A stretch of DNA of 7,657 nucleotides from Phycisphaerae bacterium (GTDB taxonomy: Bacteria; Planctomycetota; Phycisphaerae; Phycisphaerales; SM1A02). The notes beneath the pieces were generated by a model that searched no databases, was not told where the DNA came from, and saw only the letters and a list, made by a program, of their open reading frames with translations. Made by a program: the position numbers and the translations under genes. How positions within the stretch are numbered: the first letter of the stretch is position 1; the number at the start of each line of letters is the position of its first letter. The DNA lies in the NCBI GenBank assembly GCA_018665385.1, contig JABJDN010000160.1, forward strand, positions 1 through 7,657, read 5' to 3'. This document shows positions 6,288 through 7,657 of this stretch, one piece after another.

Positions 6288-7628
6288 ATGAACTACAAGA
6301 TCACTTCACTTTTTACATTCGTTCTGGCTGGCGTAGCTTTTGCAACGCCGGCCTCTACTGACGAAGAGAACGGTACAACCCTAGATACTATTCCAAATGT
6401 TGTCACGACAGACATCAAAGTGGGAATTGAAAGACACATAGAAGAGTTATCTGCAGCGAACGGTGGTTTCTTTCCTATTGCGTTTGATGGCAACCAGATG
6501 AAATTAAAACTCGTTCGGGTACACATGGAATACCTTGCGAATCTTGGTCCAAGGCGGCACTTCGCATGTGTAGACCTTGCTAGCGAAGATGGCAATGTAT
6601 ACGACGTCGATTTCTTTCTCGAAGGCGACCCAGGAAACATGACAGTGACAGAAACAACTGTTCATAAACTGAACGGAAGACCATTCTACCATTGGCGTGA
6701 ACAAGAAGATGGTGTGTGGGTACATGTAGAAGCAGATGATGCATCGCGGGAACTTCTGGGAGTTAAGGAGGGCAGTGATGCGTTTGAGTTTACATATCAA
6801 GCCACGCTACCAACTATGGCAGAACCTGCGAAAATGTGGATTCCTATTCCAACAGACGATCAGTTTCAAGAAATTACGATGAACCGTATTGAAATTCCAG
6901 GCGAGTATCAAATTTTAACCGAAGAAAAGTTTGGGAATCAAATTTTATATGTCGAATTGCAACCAGAGGACAGCGGTAAAATAATGGTGCTTCACTTCGA
7001 TGTCAAAAGGCAGGAAAAAGCTGTATTTGTAGACGATACAAAGCCAGAGTTGTACTTACTTGCAGAAACCATGGTTCCACTAAACGAGAAGTTTAAAACA
7101 ATTGCACGAAATGCTTTGAAAGACAAAAATGGTGGCGACCTAGTTCGAGCAAGAGCACTCTACGACCACACAATTGATAGCATGAAGTATGCAAAGTTTG
7201 GTTCGGGCTGGGGGCAAGGAAATGCGAACTTTGCGTGCGATTCAGCACGTGGAAACTGTACTGACTACCATTCTTACTTTATTGCCCTTTGTAGGGCATC
7301 CGATATTCCGGCACGATTTGCAATCGGTGCAGCGGTTCCATCGAGCCGAGATGACGGTGGCGTGAGCGGGTACCACTGTTGGGCAGAGTTTTACGCAGAA
7401 GGTAAATGGTGGCCAGTTGATATTAGTGAAGCGGATAAATACGCAGCACTCGCTACATATTACTTTGGGCACAACCCTGCTAACCGAGTTGAGTTTAGCC
7501 GAGGTCGAGATTTAATTGTTGAGCCTGGCCCAGAATCTGGTCCCATCAACTTTCTTGCATACCCTCTACTTGAAGTTGGTGGAAAGCCTGTGAAAATTAA
7601 ACCGCAGTTTGGTTTTAAACGAGGTTAA
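6288..7628 (+). CDS. Exported transglutaminase-like cysteine enzyme with uncharacterised N-terminal domain
   Basis: This 446-residue protein has a papain-fold transglutaminase core. Members act as cysteine proteases, peptidases or amidases as often as true crosslinking transglutaminases, so the reaction is undetermined. A signal peptide spans about 1-19 (MNYKIT, hydrophobic core, AFA before TPAS), placing it outside the cytoplasm. Residues about 36-150 form an unrecognised domain with conserved-looking stretches (VRVHMEYLANLGPRRHFACVD, VYDVDFFLEGDPG). Residues about 158-245 resemble the beta-rich region that precedes prokaryotic transglutaminase cores (FEFTYQATLP, MWIPIPTDDQFQEI). The core, about 260-430, has the full triad: Cys324 (GNCTDYHS), His363 (GYHCWAEF) and Asp378 (WWPVDIS). 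A conserved-looking tail follows (ANRVEFSRGRDL). The ATG at 6288 is one base after the CPBP stop and has GGGA 7 bases upstream, so translational coupling is likely. The gene ends 29 bases before the window edge, and no terminator is visible there. Confidence 0.9.
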   Translation: MNYKITSLFTFVLAGVAFATPASTDEENGTTLDTIPNVVTTDIKVGIERHIEELSAANGGFFPIAFDGNQMKLKLVRVHMEYLANLGPRRHFACVDLASEDGNVYDVDFFLEGDPGNMTVTETTVHKLNGRPFYHWREQEDGVWVHVEADDASRELLGVKEGSDAFEFTYQATLPTMAEPAKMWIPIPTDDQFQEITMNRIEIPGEYQILTEEKFGNQILYVELQPEDSGKIMVLHFDVKRQEKAVFVDDTKPELYLLAETMVPLNEKFKTIARNALKDKNGGDLVRARALYDHTIDSMKYAKFGSGWGQGNANFACDSARGNCTDYHSYFIALCRASDIPARFAIGAAVPSSRDDGGVSGYHCWAEFYAEGKWWPVDISEADKYAALATYYFGHNPANRVEFSRGRDLIVEPGPESGPINFLAYPLLEVGGKPVKIKPQFGFKRG

Positions 7629-7657
7629 CTAAGTTTATCATCTAAATACGCAACTGC

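Noticed and set aside
7629..7657. A terminator or next gene after the transglutaminase
   Set aside because: Only 29 bases remain, with no hairpin, T-run or start signal visible.

Overview
The window looks like chromosomal DNA from a planctomycete, most likely a marine member of the Phycisphaerae, of moderate GC content (mid-40s percent by eye, not counted). The main pointer is a secreted sulfatase with a C-terminal dockerin-like calcium-binding repeat of the 'GDAN.DG.VN..DLL.V...W' style, plus Cys-rich 'GxCC...C...GG.' segments; both recur in exported proteins of that group. The assignment is an inference from protein style, because no rRNA or marker gene is present. All genes lie on the + strand and there is no sign of a mobile element, CRISPR array, tRNA or rRNA.

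Region 1 (2-3031) is cobalamin-dependent methionine synthase, metH, cut at its 5' end by the window edge. All modules from the second half of the homocysteine-binding barrel to the reactivation domain are present with intact motifs. Its sequence style matches the actinobacterial/cyanobacterial MetH branch better than the E. coli branch.

Region 2 (3032-3250) is a 219-base non-coding spacer. It carries two copies of an unusual dyad, TTAACTCNGAGTTAA, centred 40 bases apart just after metH. Further on are a weak candidate promoter and a 10-bp bulged hairpin that would lie near the 5' end of the downstream transcript. The two halves of the spacer probably separate two transcription units.

Region 3 (3251-7628) is a tightly packed three-gene cluster with gaps of 15 and 1 bases, probably an operon: (i) an exported FGly-type sulfatase with Cys-rich insertions, an EF-hand-like insertion and a dockerin-like C-terminus; (ii) a CPBP (CAAX/Rce1-like) intramembrane protease; (iii) an exported transglutaminase-like cysteine enzyme with an unrecognised N-terminal domain. 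All three would act in or beyond the cytoplasmic membrane. The grouping of an exported sulfatase, a membrane protease and an exported transglutaminase-like enzyme is the most interesting feature of the window. A joint role in surface or periplasmic processing is a hypothesis, not something the sequence proves.
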